Part shown: in pieces, positions 51,413 through 60,515 of the stretch
Layout of the letters: each line of letters opens with the position of its first letter
Position numbering within the stretch: position 1 is the first letter of the stretch
Source: JBCBDX01 sp039815825
GTDB taxonomy: Bacteria > Pseudomonadota > Alphaproteobacteria > Rhizobiales > Rhizobiaceae
Length of the DNA stretch: 64,000 nt
Assembly (NCBI GenBank): GCA_039815825.1
Contig: JBCBYO010000017.1
Location: 1-64,000 of the forward strand
Direction: 5' to 3'
Notes under the pieces: model-generated
The model's input: the letters and a program-made list of their open reading frames with translations, nothing else
The model's database searches: none
What the model was told of the DNA's origin: nothing
Made by a program: the position numbers and the translations under genes

Positions 51413-52267
51413 ATGAAACTGACAGCAAAGACACTCCTCATGGGGACCGTTTTAGCCGCTACGCTAACGGGGAATGCACTCGCTGCTGATTTATCAACGC
51501 CGGTAGTCATTGAGACGCCGATCATGCATGTTCCGGAACATGTGCCCGCTAAAGTGGGTGGTTGGTACATTCGCGGCGATGTTAGCTACAACATCAATCG
51601 TTTCAAAGGCGCTGAATATATGACCGCGACCGGTTTCGACGGTTATCTGTCGGGTTCTTTGAAAGACAATTATTCGATCGGCGGCGGTGTTGGTTACCAC
51701 GTAAACCACTATCTGCGGACCGACCTGACGCTGGACTATGACTTTAAGTCTGACTTCCATGGCACGAGCGCCGGTATCTGTACGATCGGCGGCACGCCAG
51801 CTGATTGTACTTCCAATGATACATCTGGCTACAAGGCCTGGACATTGCTTGCCAATGCCTACGTCGATCTTGGTACCTACAACAAGTTTACGCCTTACGT
51901 TGGCGCTGGTATCGGTGGCGCTAAGGTTTCGTGGCACTCTCTGGTCAATGAGATCACCGGTGGTTTCGACCAAGACGGAACATACACCCATGCCGGGTAC
52001 CACGAGTGGCGCTTCGCTTATGCGCTGATGGCCGGTGTCTCTTATGAGGTGTCACACAATATCGCGCTCGATCTCGGCTACCGCTTCCGGAAAATTCACG
52101 GCGAGAAAATGTTTGGCTATGAGGCTACTTCAGGTACCGGTATCGGTGTTGATGATGGCATTGAGAGCCACCAGTTCCGTGCCGGTTTGCGCTACAAGTT
52201 CGGCGGCGGCAAAAAGAAAACGCCGCTTGTATATGAGCCGATCCATACTCCGCCGATCTACAAATAA
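51413..52267 (+). CDS. Outer-membrane beta-barrel protein (Omp25/31-like)
   Basis: The 284-residue protein has a signal peptide (MKLTAKTLLMGTVLAATLTGNALA), a short linker, and an eight-strand-type barrel opened by GGWYIRGDVSYNIN, with FTPYVGAGIGGAKVSWHS in the middle and closing GLRYKFGGGKKK. It resembles the abundant Hyphomicrobiales surface proteins of the Omp25/Omp31 type. The ATG at 51413 has AGGATGGGA before it. The next gene is a paralogue. A CtrA box lies upstream and a terminator downstream. Confidence 0.88.
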   Translation: MKLTAKTLLMGTVLAATLTGNALAADLSTPVVIETPIMHVPEHVPAKVGGWYIRGDVSYNINRFKGAEYMTATGFDGYLSGSLKDNYSIGGGVGYHVNHYLRTDLTLDYDFKSDFHGTSAGICTIGGTPADCTSNDTSGYKAWTLLANAYVDLGTYNKFTPYVGAGIGGAKVSWHSLVNEITGGFDQDGTYTHAGYHEWRFAYALMAGVSYEVSHNIALDLGYRFRKIHGEKMFGYEATSGTGIGVDDGIESHQFRAGLRYKFGGGKKKTPLVYEPIHTPPIYK

Positions 52268-52290
52268 GCAGAACGAATTCAATATTTTAG

Positions 52291-52321
52291 CGGCCGTCCT
52301 TTTGGGCGGCCGTTTTCTTTT
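52291..52321 (+). terminator. Intrinsic terminator of the first barrel gene
   Basis: CGGCCGTCC pairs with GGGCGGCCG around a 4-nt loop and is followed by TTTTCTTTT, 24 bp after the stop codon. Confidence 0.9.
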
Positions 52322-52351
52322 ACGCGACCGGTAGACAGTTAATGATCATAC

Positions 52352-52366
52352 TTAACCGTGACTTAA
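52352..52366 (+). promoter_or_regulatory. CtrA box upstream of the second outer-membrane barrel gene
   Basis: TTAACCGTGACTTAA is a perfect TTAA-N7-TTAA match 88 bp before the start at 52454. The first half site reads TTAACCGT, one base from the full TTAACCAT; a further TTAA lies at 52376. Confidence 0.68.
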
Positions 52367-52453
52367 CCCTTATCGTTAATAGTCAGCAAATAGCGGCTGT
52401 TTGCGTGTTTCGCAGGGGTGATGCCGCAACAAAATGTATGCGTGAGAAATGTC

Positions 52454-53410
52454 ATGAACCAACTTCGCAGTTCTATCCGTTTAGTCGTTGCATCCACCTT
52501 GCTGGCGTCGTTGCCCGCGTTTGCCGCTGATGTGGACGAGACGACGATTTTTGTAGACGATGCCAATTTCATTAAGCCAGCTGAACTTGGTTCCCGCTGG
52601 TACATACGAGGTGAGGTTGGTTACAATTTTGACGGCATTCACGATACCGACTCAAGCGGAAATCCCGCTGATTCCACGTTCATTGACAATAATTTTATGG
52701 ACAAGACCCACTATAGCGCCGGTGTTGGATATCGCGTGAACCCCTTCTTGCGAGTGGACTCAAATGTAGGGCGCTTGGCGGGTAGCGATACATCGTCCTC
52801 GCAGCTTCTTTACGAGGCCGGCAGTGAGCCGCCCGGCACAGATCCGGATCTGATTGTAGACCCCACCGACCCTAATCCATGTAACGGGTATGGCGAGTTC
52901 GTCGATTCCGATACTGGCGTAGAGTTTATTGGCGATGACTTCATCACCAACTGTATCCGTAACGACTCTGCCGAGTACGACACAACCTATGCGATGTTCA
53001 ACGCATATGTTGATCTGCCATCGGTCGGTCGGTTCCAACCATTCATCGGCGGTGGTGTCGGCGTTGGTCGCGTTTCATACCGCGAAGAGCTTAATTCCGT
53101 CGATTGTATTCCGGTCGCTGCTGATGTTCGCGAAGAAGGTTGTCAAGCGTACGGCACACCAGATCAGCCGCCTTCCAATACGCCCTATACACAGCCCGGT
53201 GATGTTACCGAAGGCATCAACTACCGTTTCGGGTATCAGTTTGCTGCCGGTGTTGGATATGCATTGACGGAAAACACGATGATCGATGCCACATACCGCT
53301 ACTCAGCCTTTGGCGGCGGTGATTTTGCAACGGGTGAGGGCTCTTCTTTAGCCGATGACGGCTATACCACCCATCAGATCAATCTCGGTTTCCGCTATAC
53401 CTTGTTTTGA
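52454..53410 (+). CDS. Outer-membrane beta-barrel protein, paralogue of the preceding gene
   Basis: The 318-residue protein has a signal peptide (MNQLRSSIRLVVASTLLASLPAFAAD) and a barrel that opens with SRWYIRGEVGYNFDG, carries GVGYRVNPFLRVDSN and FQPFIGGGVGVGRVSY, and ends GFRYTLF with the terminal Phe needed for Bam assembly. Two long loops with four Cys (NPCNGYGEF, DCIPV, EGCQAY) lie outside the barrel. The start at 52454 is placed on the signal peptide. It shares phrases with the previous gene, so they arose by tandem duplication. Confidence 0.87.
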   Translation: MNQLRSSIRLVVASTLLASLPAFAADVDETTIFVDDANFIKPAELGSRWYIRGEVGYNFDGIHDTDSSGNPADSTFIDNNFMDKTHYSAGVGYRVNPFLRVDSNVGRLAGSDTSSSQLLYEAGSEPPGTDPDLIVDPTDPNPCNGYGEFVDSDTGVEFIGDDFITNCIRNDSAEYDTTYAMFNAYVDLPSVGRFQPFIGGGVGVGRVSYREELNSVDCIPVAADVREEGCQAYGTPDQPPSNTPYTQPGDVTEGINYRFGYQFAAGVGYALTENTMIDATYRYSAFGGGDFATGEGSSLADDGYTTHQINLGFRYTLF

Positions 53411-53432
53411 TGTGCTTTGAGAACGTGAGTTG

Positions 53433-53456
53433 AAACGGCGCTGCGGCGCCGTTTTT
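53433..53456 (+). terminator. Intrinsic terminator of the second barrel gene
   Basis: AACGGCGC and GCGCCGTT form a perfect 8-bp stem with a TGCG loop, followed by a T-run, 23 bp after the stop. Confidence 0.9.
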
Positions 53457-53510
53457 CGTTTTTACAAAAGTTTTGCTTGAATACCTGCCAGCCTCCTGTA
53501 TCAGCAGCGG

Positions 53511-53559
53511 CGGGACACCTCTCCCCAACGAGAGGCTTGCTATCTGAAAGGGTAGAAAT
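53511..53559 (+). promoter_or_regulatory. serC-type leader RNA
   Basis: The 50 bases before serC hold two hairpins: CCTCTC/GAGAGG (53518–53535), preceded by CGGGACA, and CTATC/GGGTAG-type (53540–53555) whose loop and 3' arm contain GAAAGGG, the ribosome binding site. This matches the alphaproteobacterial serC motif reported upstream of serC operons in that group. Sequestering the ribosome binding site suggests control of translation; the ligand or trigger is not known. Confidence 0.65.
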
Positions 53560-54738
53560 ATGACAGCAAACACCCCCGCGCCGGACGTGCGTCCGGCTGA
53601 TCCGCGTTTTTCTTCAGGCCCATGCACCAAGCGTCCTGGATGGTCAGCTGACCAACTGGACACCGTTTCTCTTGGCCGTTCGCACCGCGCGAAGATCGGC
53701 AAATCCAAACTCAAACAAGCAATCGACCTGACGCGCGAAGTCTTGCGCGTGCCAGATGATTACAAAATCGGCATCGTACCCGCTTCTGATACGGGCGCAT
53801 TTGAAATGGCCATGTGGACCATGTTGGGCGCCCGCGGCGTCGATCTTTTGGCTTGGGAAAGTTTTGGCGCCGGATGGGTCACCGATGCGGTCAAGCAACT
53901 CAAGTTGCCAGATCAGCGGACGATTACAGCCGGCTACGGCGTCCTGCCTGACTTGGCACAGATTGATTTCTCACGTGATGTTGTTTTCACCTGGAATGGT
54001 ACAACGTCCGGCGTTCGTGTGCCCAATGGCGATTTTATCCCCGCCGACCGAGAAGGTTTGACTCTTTGCGATGCGACCTCGGCAGCTTTTGCGCAGGACC
54101 TCGATTTTACCAAACTGGATGTCGTCACGTTCTCTTGGCAAAAAGTGCTGGGCGGTGAAGGCGCGCACGGCGTATTGATCCTCTCACCACGTGCCGTCGA
54201 ACGCCTTGAGACATACACGCCAGCTTGGCCCCTTCCGAAGATTTTCCGTCTCACCAAAGGCGGCAAATTGATCGATGGTATCTTTGAGGGCGCCACTATC
54301 AACACGCCTTCCATGCTTTGCGTTGAAGATTATCTCGATGCGTTGAACTGGGCTAAAACAGTCGGTGGCCTTGACGGTCTGCAAGCGCGTGCGGATGCTA
54401 ACTTCGCCGCAATTCAATCCTATGTCGATCAGGTTGATTGGCTGGAAAATCTGGCGGTTGATCCAGCCACGCGTTCCAACACTTCAGTCTGCTTGAAGTT
54501 TGTCGATCCTGCGGTGACAGCATTACCGGAAGCGGAGCAAGCAGCTTTCGCAAAGGGCATTGTCTCACTGCTCGATAAGCAGGGCGTTGCCTATGACATC
54601 GGCGCCTACCGCGATGCGCCTCCCGGTCTTCGCATCTGGGCCGGCGGTACGGTGGAAACGTCCGATCTGGAAGCGCTGATGCCGTGGATCGGCTGGGCGT
54701 TTGAGCAGCAATTGGCGACCTTAAAGCAGGCTGCCTGA
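53560..54738 (+). CDS. serC: Phosphoserine aminotransferase
   Basis: The 392-residue PLP enzyme belongs to the Methanosarcina-type phosphoserine transaminase subfamily: RFSSGPCTKRPGW at the start, IVPASDTGAFEMAMW, the Lys that binds PLP in VVTFSWQKVLGGEGAHGV, and NTPSMLCVEDYLDAL. It makes 3-phosphoserine from 3-phosphohydroxypyruvate. It is followed 68 bp later by serA, which makes its substrate. Confidence 0.93.
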   Translation: MTANTPAPDVRPADPRFSSGPCTKRPGWSADQLDTVSLGRSHRAKIGKSKLKQAIDLTREVLRVPDDYKIGIVPASDTGAFEMAMWTMLGARGVDLLAWESFGAGWVTDAVKQLKLPDQRTITAGYGVLPDLAQIDFSRDVVFTWNGTTSGVRVPNGDFIPADREGLTLCDATSAAFAQDLDFTKLDVVTFSWQKVLGGEGAHGVLILSPRAVERLETYTPAWPLPKIFRLTKGGKLIDGIFEGATINTPSMLCVEDYLDALNWAKTVGGLDGLQARADANFAAIQSYVDQVDWLENLAVDPATRSNTSVCLKFVDPAVTALPEAEQAAFAKGIVSLLDKQGVAYDIGAYRDAPPGLRIWAGGTVETSDLEALMPWIGWAFEQQLATLKQAA

Positions 54739-54806
54739 TTACTTTTCCGGCGAGCGCGGATGAGGCGCTCGCTTCTCCCAAATTCACATTCAAGATGGAG
54801 GCCATC

Positions 54807-56408
54807 ATGGCTGCACCACGCGTACTCGTATCTGACAAACTGTCTGAAACCGCTGTTCAAATTTTCAAGGATCGCGGTGTCGACGTCGATTTCCTGCCCG
54901 ATGTTGGCAAGGACAAAGAAAAGATGTTGGAAATCATCGGCCAATATGACGGGCTAGCAATCCGCTCTGCGACCAAGGCGACTGAAAAGTTGATTGCCGC
55001 TGCAGACAATCTCAAGGTGATTGGACGTGCCGGTATCGGCGTTGACAATGTCGATATTCCTGCCGCTTCCAAGCGCGGGATCATCGTGATGAACACACCT
55101 TTCGGCAACTCAATTACGACAGCTGAGCACGCCATTTCGCTTATGATGGCGGTGGCACGTCAGATTCCGGCGGCGGACATTTCGACCCGTCAGGGTAAGT
55201 GGGAAAAATCGAAATTCATGGGTGTCGAGCTGACCGGCAAAGTGCTTGGCCTGATCGGTGCGGGCAACATCGGCTCCATCGTTGCCAGCCGTGCAATCGG
55301 TCTAAAGATGCGCGTTGTTGCCTTTGATCCATTTCTTTCCGAGGACCGCGCAAAGGATTTGGGCGTTGAAAAGGTTGAGTTGGACGAACTGTTTGCGCGC
55401 GCCGATTTCATCACGCTGCACACGCCGCTCACAGATAAGACCCGCAACATTATCGATGCTGATGCACTGGCTAAAATGAAGGACGGCGTACGCATCATCA
55501 ACTGTGCGCGTGGTGGTTTGATTGTTGAAACAGCGCTTGCCGAAGCGCTCAAATCCGGAAAAGTAGCCGGTGCGGGCATTGACGTTTTTGAAATTGAGCC
55601 TGCGACCGAAAACCCGCTGTTCGACTTACCGAACGTTGTCTGCACGCCGCACCTTGGCGCATCAACTTCTGAGGCGCAGGAAAATGTGGCGCTGCAGGTG
55701 GCCGAACAGATGAGCGACTATTTGCTCAAGGGTGCCGTCTCCAACGCGATCAACATGCCATCGATCACGGCTGAAGAGGCGCCGATCCTGAAGCCGTTTG
55801 TTAAGCTTGCCGATGTGTTGGGTGCTTTTGCAGGGCAGGCCACCGAAACGGCAATCAAGGAAGTTGAGATCCTTTATGATGGCGTGCCTTCAACGCTCAA
55901 CACCAAAGCGCTTACCAGTGCGGCCCTTGCAGGTCTCATCCGTTCGCAGGTTGCAGACGTGAACATGGTGTCTGCGCCAATCATGATCAAAGAACGCGGT
56001 GTTAAAGTGTCTGAAATTACTCGTGACAAGTCGGGCGTTTATGATGGCTACATCAAACTGACTGTTATCACTGAGCGGCAGCAACGTTCCGTCGCCGGCA
56101 CGGTTTTCTCCGATGGCAAGCCACGCTTCATCCAGATCAAAGGCATTAATATGGATGCGGAGATTGGGGAGCACATGATCTATGTGACCAACAAGGATGA
56201 GCCGGGCGTTATCGGTCACATGGGCGCGACGATGGGCAAGCACAATGTCAATATTGCCAACTTTCAACTCGGGCGCACTGGTCCTGGAGGCGATGCGATT
56301 GCTTTGCTTTATGTTGATGGTCAGGTGGCCGATGAAGCCCTTGAAGATTTGACCGATCATCCATCGATGATCCAGGCGAAAGCCATGGCCTTTGATGTAA
56401 CGGTCTAA
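54807..56408 (+). CDS. serA: D-3-phosphoglycerate dehydrogenase
   Basis: The 533-residue enzyme is the long type: catalytic domain with LKVIGRAGIGVDNVDIPAA, NAD-binding GLIGAGNIGSIVASRAIGL, active-site residues in NCARGGLIVETAL and CTPHLGASTSEAQENVA, then an intervening ASB domain (about 320–450) and a C-terminal ACT domain (YVTNKDEPGVIGHMGATMGKHNVNIANFQL) that usually gives serine feedback. It starts serine synthesis. The ATG at 54807 follows GGAGG. Confidence 0.96.
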   Translation: MAAPRVLVSDKLSETAVQIFKDRGVDVDFLPDVGKDKEKMLEIIGQYDGLAIRSATKATEKLIAAADNLKVIGRAGIGVDNVDIPAASKRGIIVMNTPFGNSITTAEHAISLMMAVARQIPAADISTRQGKWEKSKFMGVELTGKVLGLIGAGNIGSIVASRAIGLKMRVVAFDPFLSEDRAKDLGVEKVELDELFARADFITLHTPLTDKTRNIIDADALAKMKDGVRIINCARGGLIVETALAEALKSGKVAGAGIDVFEIEPATENPLFDLPNVVCTPHLGASTSEAQENVALQVAEQMSDYLLKGAVSNAINMPSITAEEAPILKPFVKLADVLGAFAGQATETAIKEVEILYDGVPSTLNTKALTSAALAGLIRSQVADVNMVSAPIMIKERGVKVSEITRDKSGVYDGYIKLTVITERQQRSVAGTVFSDGKPRFIQIKGINMDAEIGEHMIYVTNKDEPGVIGHMGATMGKHNVNIANFQLGRTGPGGDAIALLYVDGQVADEALEDLTDHPSMIQAKAMAFDVTV

Positions 56409-56422
56409 ACAAACTGGGTTGC

Positions 56423-56439
56423 GGGGCCCTCTAGGCCCC
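56423..56439. terminator. Weak hairpin between serA and the EamA gene
   Basis: GGGGCC and GGCCCC form a 6-bp stem with a 5-nt loop between two convergent genes. There is no T-run, so terminator function is uncertain. Confidence 0.4.
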
Positions 56440-56451
56440 ATCGCCCCTCTG

Positions 56452-57363
56452 CTACTGAGCGCTTGGTTTGCCGCTTTCGGCAATCATGATGCCGCCGATG
56501 ACGAGGACCATTGCAACCGCATGGTGCCAGCCGAAAAGTTCACCCAACAGAACGATCGCGAGCAGTGTTCCCAAAACGGGAATAAGATTGATGAACAAGC
56601 CTGCGCGGTTGGGGCCGATGAGTGAAATACCGCGAATGTAAAACACCTGGCTGAGGATTGAGGGAAATACAGCCGTATAGAGCGCGATAATCCATCCACG
56701 CGTGTCGGGCACGATACCGGCATCGGTGTTTAATTCCCAAAGCGCGAACGGGATCGAAGTTAGCAGTGCGGAAAGAGCCATTACGACCATGAAGCTTTTC
56801 CAGTGCACATCAGGCCGATAACGGAGCGCAATTGAGTAGCCAGCGTACAATAATCCCGCGACCCCCATCAGGATATCACCCCGGTTGAACTGCAGGTTGG
56901 CGAGCCGCTCTAAAGATCCAGCTGAAGCGACGACCAAAACGCCGACAAGGGTCAAAGAGAAACCGAGGAGCTGCATCACACTGACCCGGGTGCGAAAGAA
57001 GATGAAGTTGCCGATAAATATGAGCAGAGGGATGGCGGCTTGCTCAATGGTCACGTTGATCGTGGATGTGTGATTTAGCGCCGAGTAGAGCGCGATATTA
57101 AAGCCTGCGAAACCGGTCATGCCATAGGCGAAAAGGATCGGTAAATGTCGACGAACTTTATGCCAGTCACGTCGCAATTGCGGCAACGCGATCATCAGCA
57201 GAATGGCCCAAGCAATCGTCCAGCGCAGACAAGTCAGTATCATCGGTGAGACGTGGCCAACGGCCAGTTTGCCTGCGACAGCGTTCCCGGACCAAAAAAG
57301 CGTTGTCAAAAACAGTAAGGCATAGGCCAGCTGCGCATCATTATTGGTCTTATCGTTGCGCAT
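56452..57363 (-). CDS. EamA/DMT family transporter
   Basis: The 303-residue protein has ten membrane helices in two EamA repeats (first with LLFLTTLFWSGNAVAGKLAVG, second with MGVAGLLYAGYSIALRYR and RAGLFINLIPVLGTLLAIVLLGE). Such drug/metabolite transporters export small metabolites; the substrate is not shown. The ATG at 57363 is divergent from purA. It is convergent with serA. Confidence 0.9.
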   Translation of the reverse strand: MRNDKTNNDAQLAYALLFLTTLFWSGNAVAGKLAVGHVSPMILTCLRWTIAWAILLMIALPQLRRDWHKVRRHLPILFAYGMTGFAGFNIALYSALNHTSTINVTIEQAAIPLLIFIGNFIFFRTRVSVMQLLGFSLTLVGVLVVASAGSLERLANLQFNRGDILMGVAGLLYAGYSIALRYRPDVHWKSFMVVMALSALLTSIPFALWELNTDAGIVPDTRGWIIALYTAVFPSILSQVFYIRGISLIGPNRAGLFINLIPVLGTLLAIVLLGELFGWHHAVAMVLVIGGIMIAESGKPSAQ

Positions 57364-57526
57364 CGATTTGCCCGTGGGTTGATGGAATGGCGTTTAAATG
57401 GCGCGGCGAACCTGATTTGGCGAGAAAAAATCATTGGAGCAATGTTCGGAATGACCGCTCCTACTCGCCAAATGCGCGCTATGACGGTAGACAGCGGCGA
57501 TTTGTTTTTTGGAGTAGGTGCTGGAA

Positions 57527-58822
57527 ATGGGCAATGTGGTGGTCGTTGGCAGCCAATGGGGCGATGAAGGTAAGGGCAAAATCGTCGATTGGCTTTCCGA
57601 ACGTGCCGATGTGGTCGTGCGCTTTCAAGGCGGCCACAATGCCGGGCATACGCTCGTTATTGACGGTGTAACGTATAAGATTTCACTTGTCCCGTCAGGC
57701 ATCGTGCGCGGAAAGTTGTCGGTCATCGGCAATGGCGTCGTTTTTGACCCCCATTTCTTCATCAAGGAAGTGGAAGGGCTTCGTGAAGCAGGTGTCGAGG
57801 TCACCCCCGATAATTTGAAGGTCGCCGAAAATACCCCGCTCATTCTTTCGCTCCATCGCGAGCTTGACGGTTTTCGTGAAGATGCCGCTTCCAATTCCGG
57901 GACCAAAATTGGCACCACTCGGCGTGGTATCGGCCCGGCCTATGAAGATAAGGTGGGGCGCCGCGCAGTCCGTGTCATGGATTTGGCCAATAATGAAACG
58001 CTACCAGCGAAGGTTGATCGTTTGCTGACTCACCACAACGCCCTGCGGCGGGGGCTTGGTCACCCAGAAGTCAGCCATGCGAACACTATCAGCGAACTGA
58101 TGGAAGTGGCTGACAAAGTCTTGCCGTTTATGGACAAGGTTTGGAAGGTGCTCAATGAACGAATTGCTTCCGGAGAGCGTATTCTGTTTGAAGGAGCCCA
58201 AGGCACACTTCTCGATGTAGACCACGGTACATATCCGTTTGTTACCTCTTCCAATGTTGTATCCGGCGGTGCCGCTGCTGGCTCCGGTGTTGGGCCGGGG
58301 TCGATCGACTATGTTTTAGGTATCACCAAAGCCTACACCACGCGTGTGGGCGAAGGGCCCTTTCCAACCGAGCAAGATAATGAGGTTGGCCAGTATCTGG
58401 GCGAAAAAGGCCATGAGTTTGGTACGGTTACGTCACGGAAACGCCGATGCGGATGGTTCGATGCGGTTCTTGTTCGCCAAGCAGTTGCGGTCAACGGGAT
58501 CGACGGTATCGCGTTGACCAAGCTCGATGTGCTCGACGGCATGGAGGAAATCAAAATCTGTGTCGGGTATGAGTTGGACGGACAGCGCATTGACTATTTG
58601 CCTGCCAGTCAAGGTGCGCAGGCCAGGGTCGTACCGATTTATGAGACGGTTGAAGGTTGGAGTGCCCCGACACTCGGTGCGAGGTCGTGGAATGATCTGC
58701 CCGCCCAAGCCGTAAAATATGTGCGGCATGTAGAAGAACTGATTGGCGCTCCTGTTGCCTTACTTTCGACGAGTCCGGAGCGCAATGACACCATACTTGT
58801 GACTGATCCTTTTCGCCATTAG
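57527..58822 (+). CDS. purA: Adenylosuccinate synthetase
   Basis: The 431-residue enzyme has the GTP-binding VVVGSQWGDEGKGKIVDWL at the start, the IMP-site phrases FQGGHNAGHTLV and GTTRRGIGPAYEDK, FEGAQGTLLDVDHGTYPFVT in the middle, and SRKRRCGWFDAVL. It joins IMP and aspartate on the path to AMP. The ATG at 57527 gives the expected start and has TGGAA before it. Confidence 0.96.
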   Translation: MGNVVVVGSQWGDEGKGKIVDWLSERADVVVRFQGGHNAGHTLVIDGVTYKISLVPSGIVRGKLSVIGNGVVFDPHFFIKEVEGLREAGVEVTPDNLKVAENTPLILSLHRELDGFREDAASNSGTKIGTTRRGIGPAYEDKVGRRAVRVMDLANNETLPAKVDRLLTHHNALRRGLGHPEVSHANTISELMEVADKVLPFMDKVWKVLNERIASGERILFEGAQGTLLDVDHGTYPFVTSSNVVSGGAAAGSGVGPGSIDYVLGITKAYTTRVGEGPFPTEQDNEVGQYLGEKGHEFGTVTSRKRRCGWFDAVLVRQAVAVNGIDGIALTKLDVLDGMEEIKICVGYELDGQRIDYLPASQGAQARVVPIYETVEGWSAPTLGARSWNDLPAQAVKYVRHVEELIGAPVALLSTSPERNDTILVTDPFRH

Positions 58823-58860
58823 GACTAACACAAGCGTTATGCATATTGGATCGAATACTG

Positions 58861-60492
58861 ATGGCAGATTTTGCGGCTATATTGCGGAAAAACATCGAAA
58901 AGCTCGGCGAGACGACGCCTGAGCTGCGCGAAAAGGTTTATGGAAAAGCGCGCGAAGCACTGGAACGTAAGATAGCAGCAATCGAACCGGCCCCCGCCCA
59001 AGCTGTCATTGATCGCCAGTTTGCGAAATTGGACGAAGCGGTTTCTGAAATTGAGGCGGAGTACGCCCCGCCGACTGCGCTTGAAGATCAGCTGGACGAT
59101 CTTGATACCCTTTTAGGCGGGGAAGGTGACCTGGAAACGGCGAACCTGGTTGTACCTGAAGCTGTTGAGGAAGCGCCACCTACACCTGTTGACGCAGATA
59201 CACCTGTCGAAACCGTAGAGTCGGAAGCGGCGCCGGAGCCGGTAGAGCCGAGCGTGCCTGATGTTGCGGTTGATGCTGAACCATCTGCCGATGAGGAAGA
59301 TCCTCTCAGAGCTTTTCTTCAGGAGAATGTCGATACGCTCTCCATGCCGGAGACCGCGACACTTGAGGTGCCGGAGACGCAAGATACCATCTCTGTGGGT
59401 GCACCCATGGGTGCAGAGCCGCAGCCTATGGCGGCGGACGAACGGCCTACGCCAGTCGCACAATCCGGTCCCGCTTGGGGTCGCCTTGGTGTCTTGGTGC
59501 TTATTGTGGCCGTGCTCGGGGGTGGCGGATATTTTGCTAGTACACTGCCGCAAGTGCAGTCCGCTCTCGGTTTGAACAATTCTGAGGAAGGGGTGCCTGT
59601 TCGCGAGGTGTCAACAACACCTGTTGAAGATAATGAAGAAGCGGCCGATACCGGCACACTACAAGAAGGTGAGGTGGACATCACTGTCGAGGGTGAAGGG
59701 GCAGAAACGGTTGTTGTAGGCACCAGCCCAAGCTTACAGCCGAAGTTTACGCAACGGCTTACTGAAGATGGCTTGGAGGTTGATGAAGGTCCTGCGCAAG
59801 GAGCACCGACCGTTGGTGAGGGCACGAGTGTTTCTGATTTGAGCCCCGTTTCAGCGCCTGATGAGCAAGCGGTCGTTGAAAGCGACGAAACGACTGAAGA
59901 GCCGCAGGCAGAAGGTCAGACTCCGTTGCGTGTTGGGCAGCGCGCGATCTTTTATGAAGAGCGCACCGGAACCGAGGCGGGTACGGCTGTTCCAGGTACG
60001 GTCATCTGGACTCAAGTCCAGGATTCGCCAGGTGCTGACCTACCTTTGGAGCCTGCCATTAGAGGCGAAGTCAGCGTACCCGATCTCGACCTATCATTGG
60101 TTGCAACGATACGCCGAAACGGCGATCAGACTTTTCCAGCAAGCCACATAATCGAGCTGTCTTTCGAAGTGTCAGAGGGTTTCACTGGGCGCGGAATTTC
60201 CGAAGTAGACCGGGTTAATTTCAAAAGTACCGAGCAAGATCCCGGCACCACTCTCATCGGGATCATTGCACCCATCGATGCCAACTTCTTCTTGGTGGCG
60301 CTCAACAGCGCGGATGAGGCTGTCCGAAACAACATCAACCTCATACGCCGCGAGAACTGGATTGATATCCCACTTCAATATGTGAGCGGCAGGCGCGCGC
60401 TCGTTACCATTGAAAAAGGGACGGCCGGCGAGCGTATTTTCACCGAAGTATTTGACTTTTGGGACGCTAATCCGCTGCCTATCGGTGGTTGA
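58861..60492 (+). CDS. Large single-pass membrane protein of unknown function
   Basis: The 543-residue protein has an N-terminal helical segment (FAAILRKNIEKLGETTPELREKVYGKAREALERK, residues 4–38), a very acidic Pro/Glu/Val-rich linker (about 60–200), one membrane helix (LGVLVLIVAVLGGGGYFAST, about 207–226), a second acidic linker, and a folded periplasmic C-terminal domain (about 350–543) with SEGFTGRGISEVDRVNFKS. This order (charged cytosolic domain, single helix, periplasmic domain) is seen in hypothetical proteins between purA and rpoH in related bacteria. Its role is unknown. Confidence 0.75.
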   Translation: MADFAAILRKNIEKLGETTPELREKVYGKAREALERKIAAIEPAPAQAVIDRQFAKLDEAVSEIEAEYAPPTALEDQLDDLDTLLGGEGDLETANLVVPEAVEEAPPTPVDADTPVETVESEAAPEPVEPSVPDVAVDAEPSADEEDPLRAFLQENVDTLSMPETATLEVPETQDTISVGAPMGAEPQPMAADERPTPVAQSGPAWGRLGVLVLIVAVLGGGGYFASTLPQVQSALGLNNSEEGVPVREVSTTPVEDNEEAADTGTLQEGEVDITVEGEGAETVVVGTSPSLQPKFTQRLTEDGLEVDEGPAQGAPTVGEGTSVSDLSPVSAPDEQAVVESDETTEEPQAEGQTPLRVGQRAIFYEERTGTEAGTAVPGTVIWTQVQDSPGADLPLEPAIRGEVSVPDLDLSLVATIRRNGDQTFPASHIIELSFEVSEGFTGRGISEVDRVNFKSTEQDPGTTLIGIIAPIDANFFLVALNSADEAVRNNINLIRRENWIDIPLQYVSGRRALVTIEKGTAGERIFTEVFDFWDANPLPIGG

Positions 60493-60515
60493 TGGCGCCA
60501 GAGGGGAACTGACGC

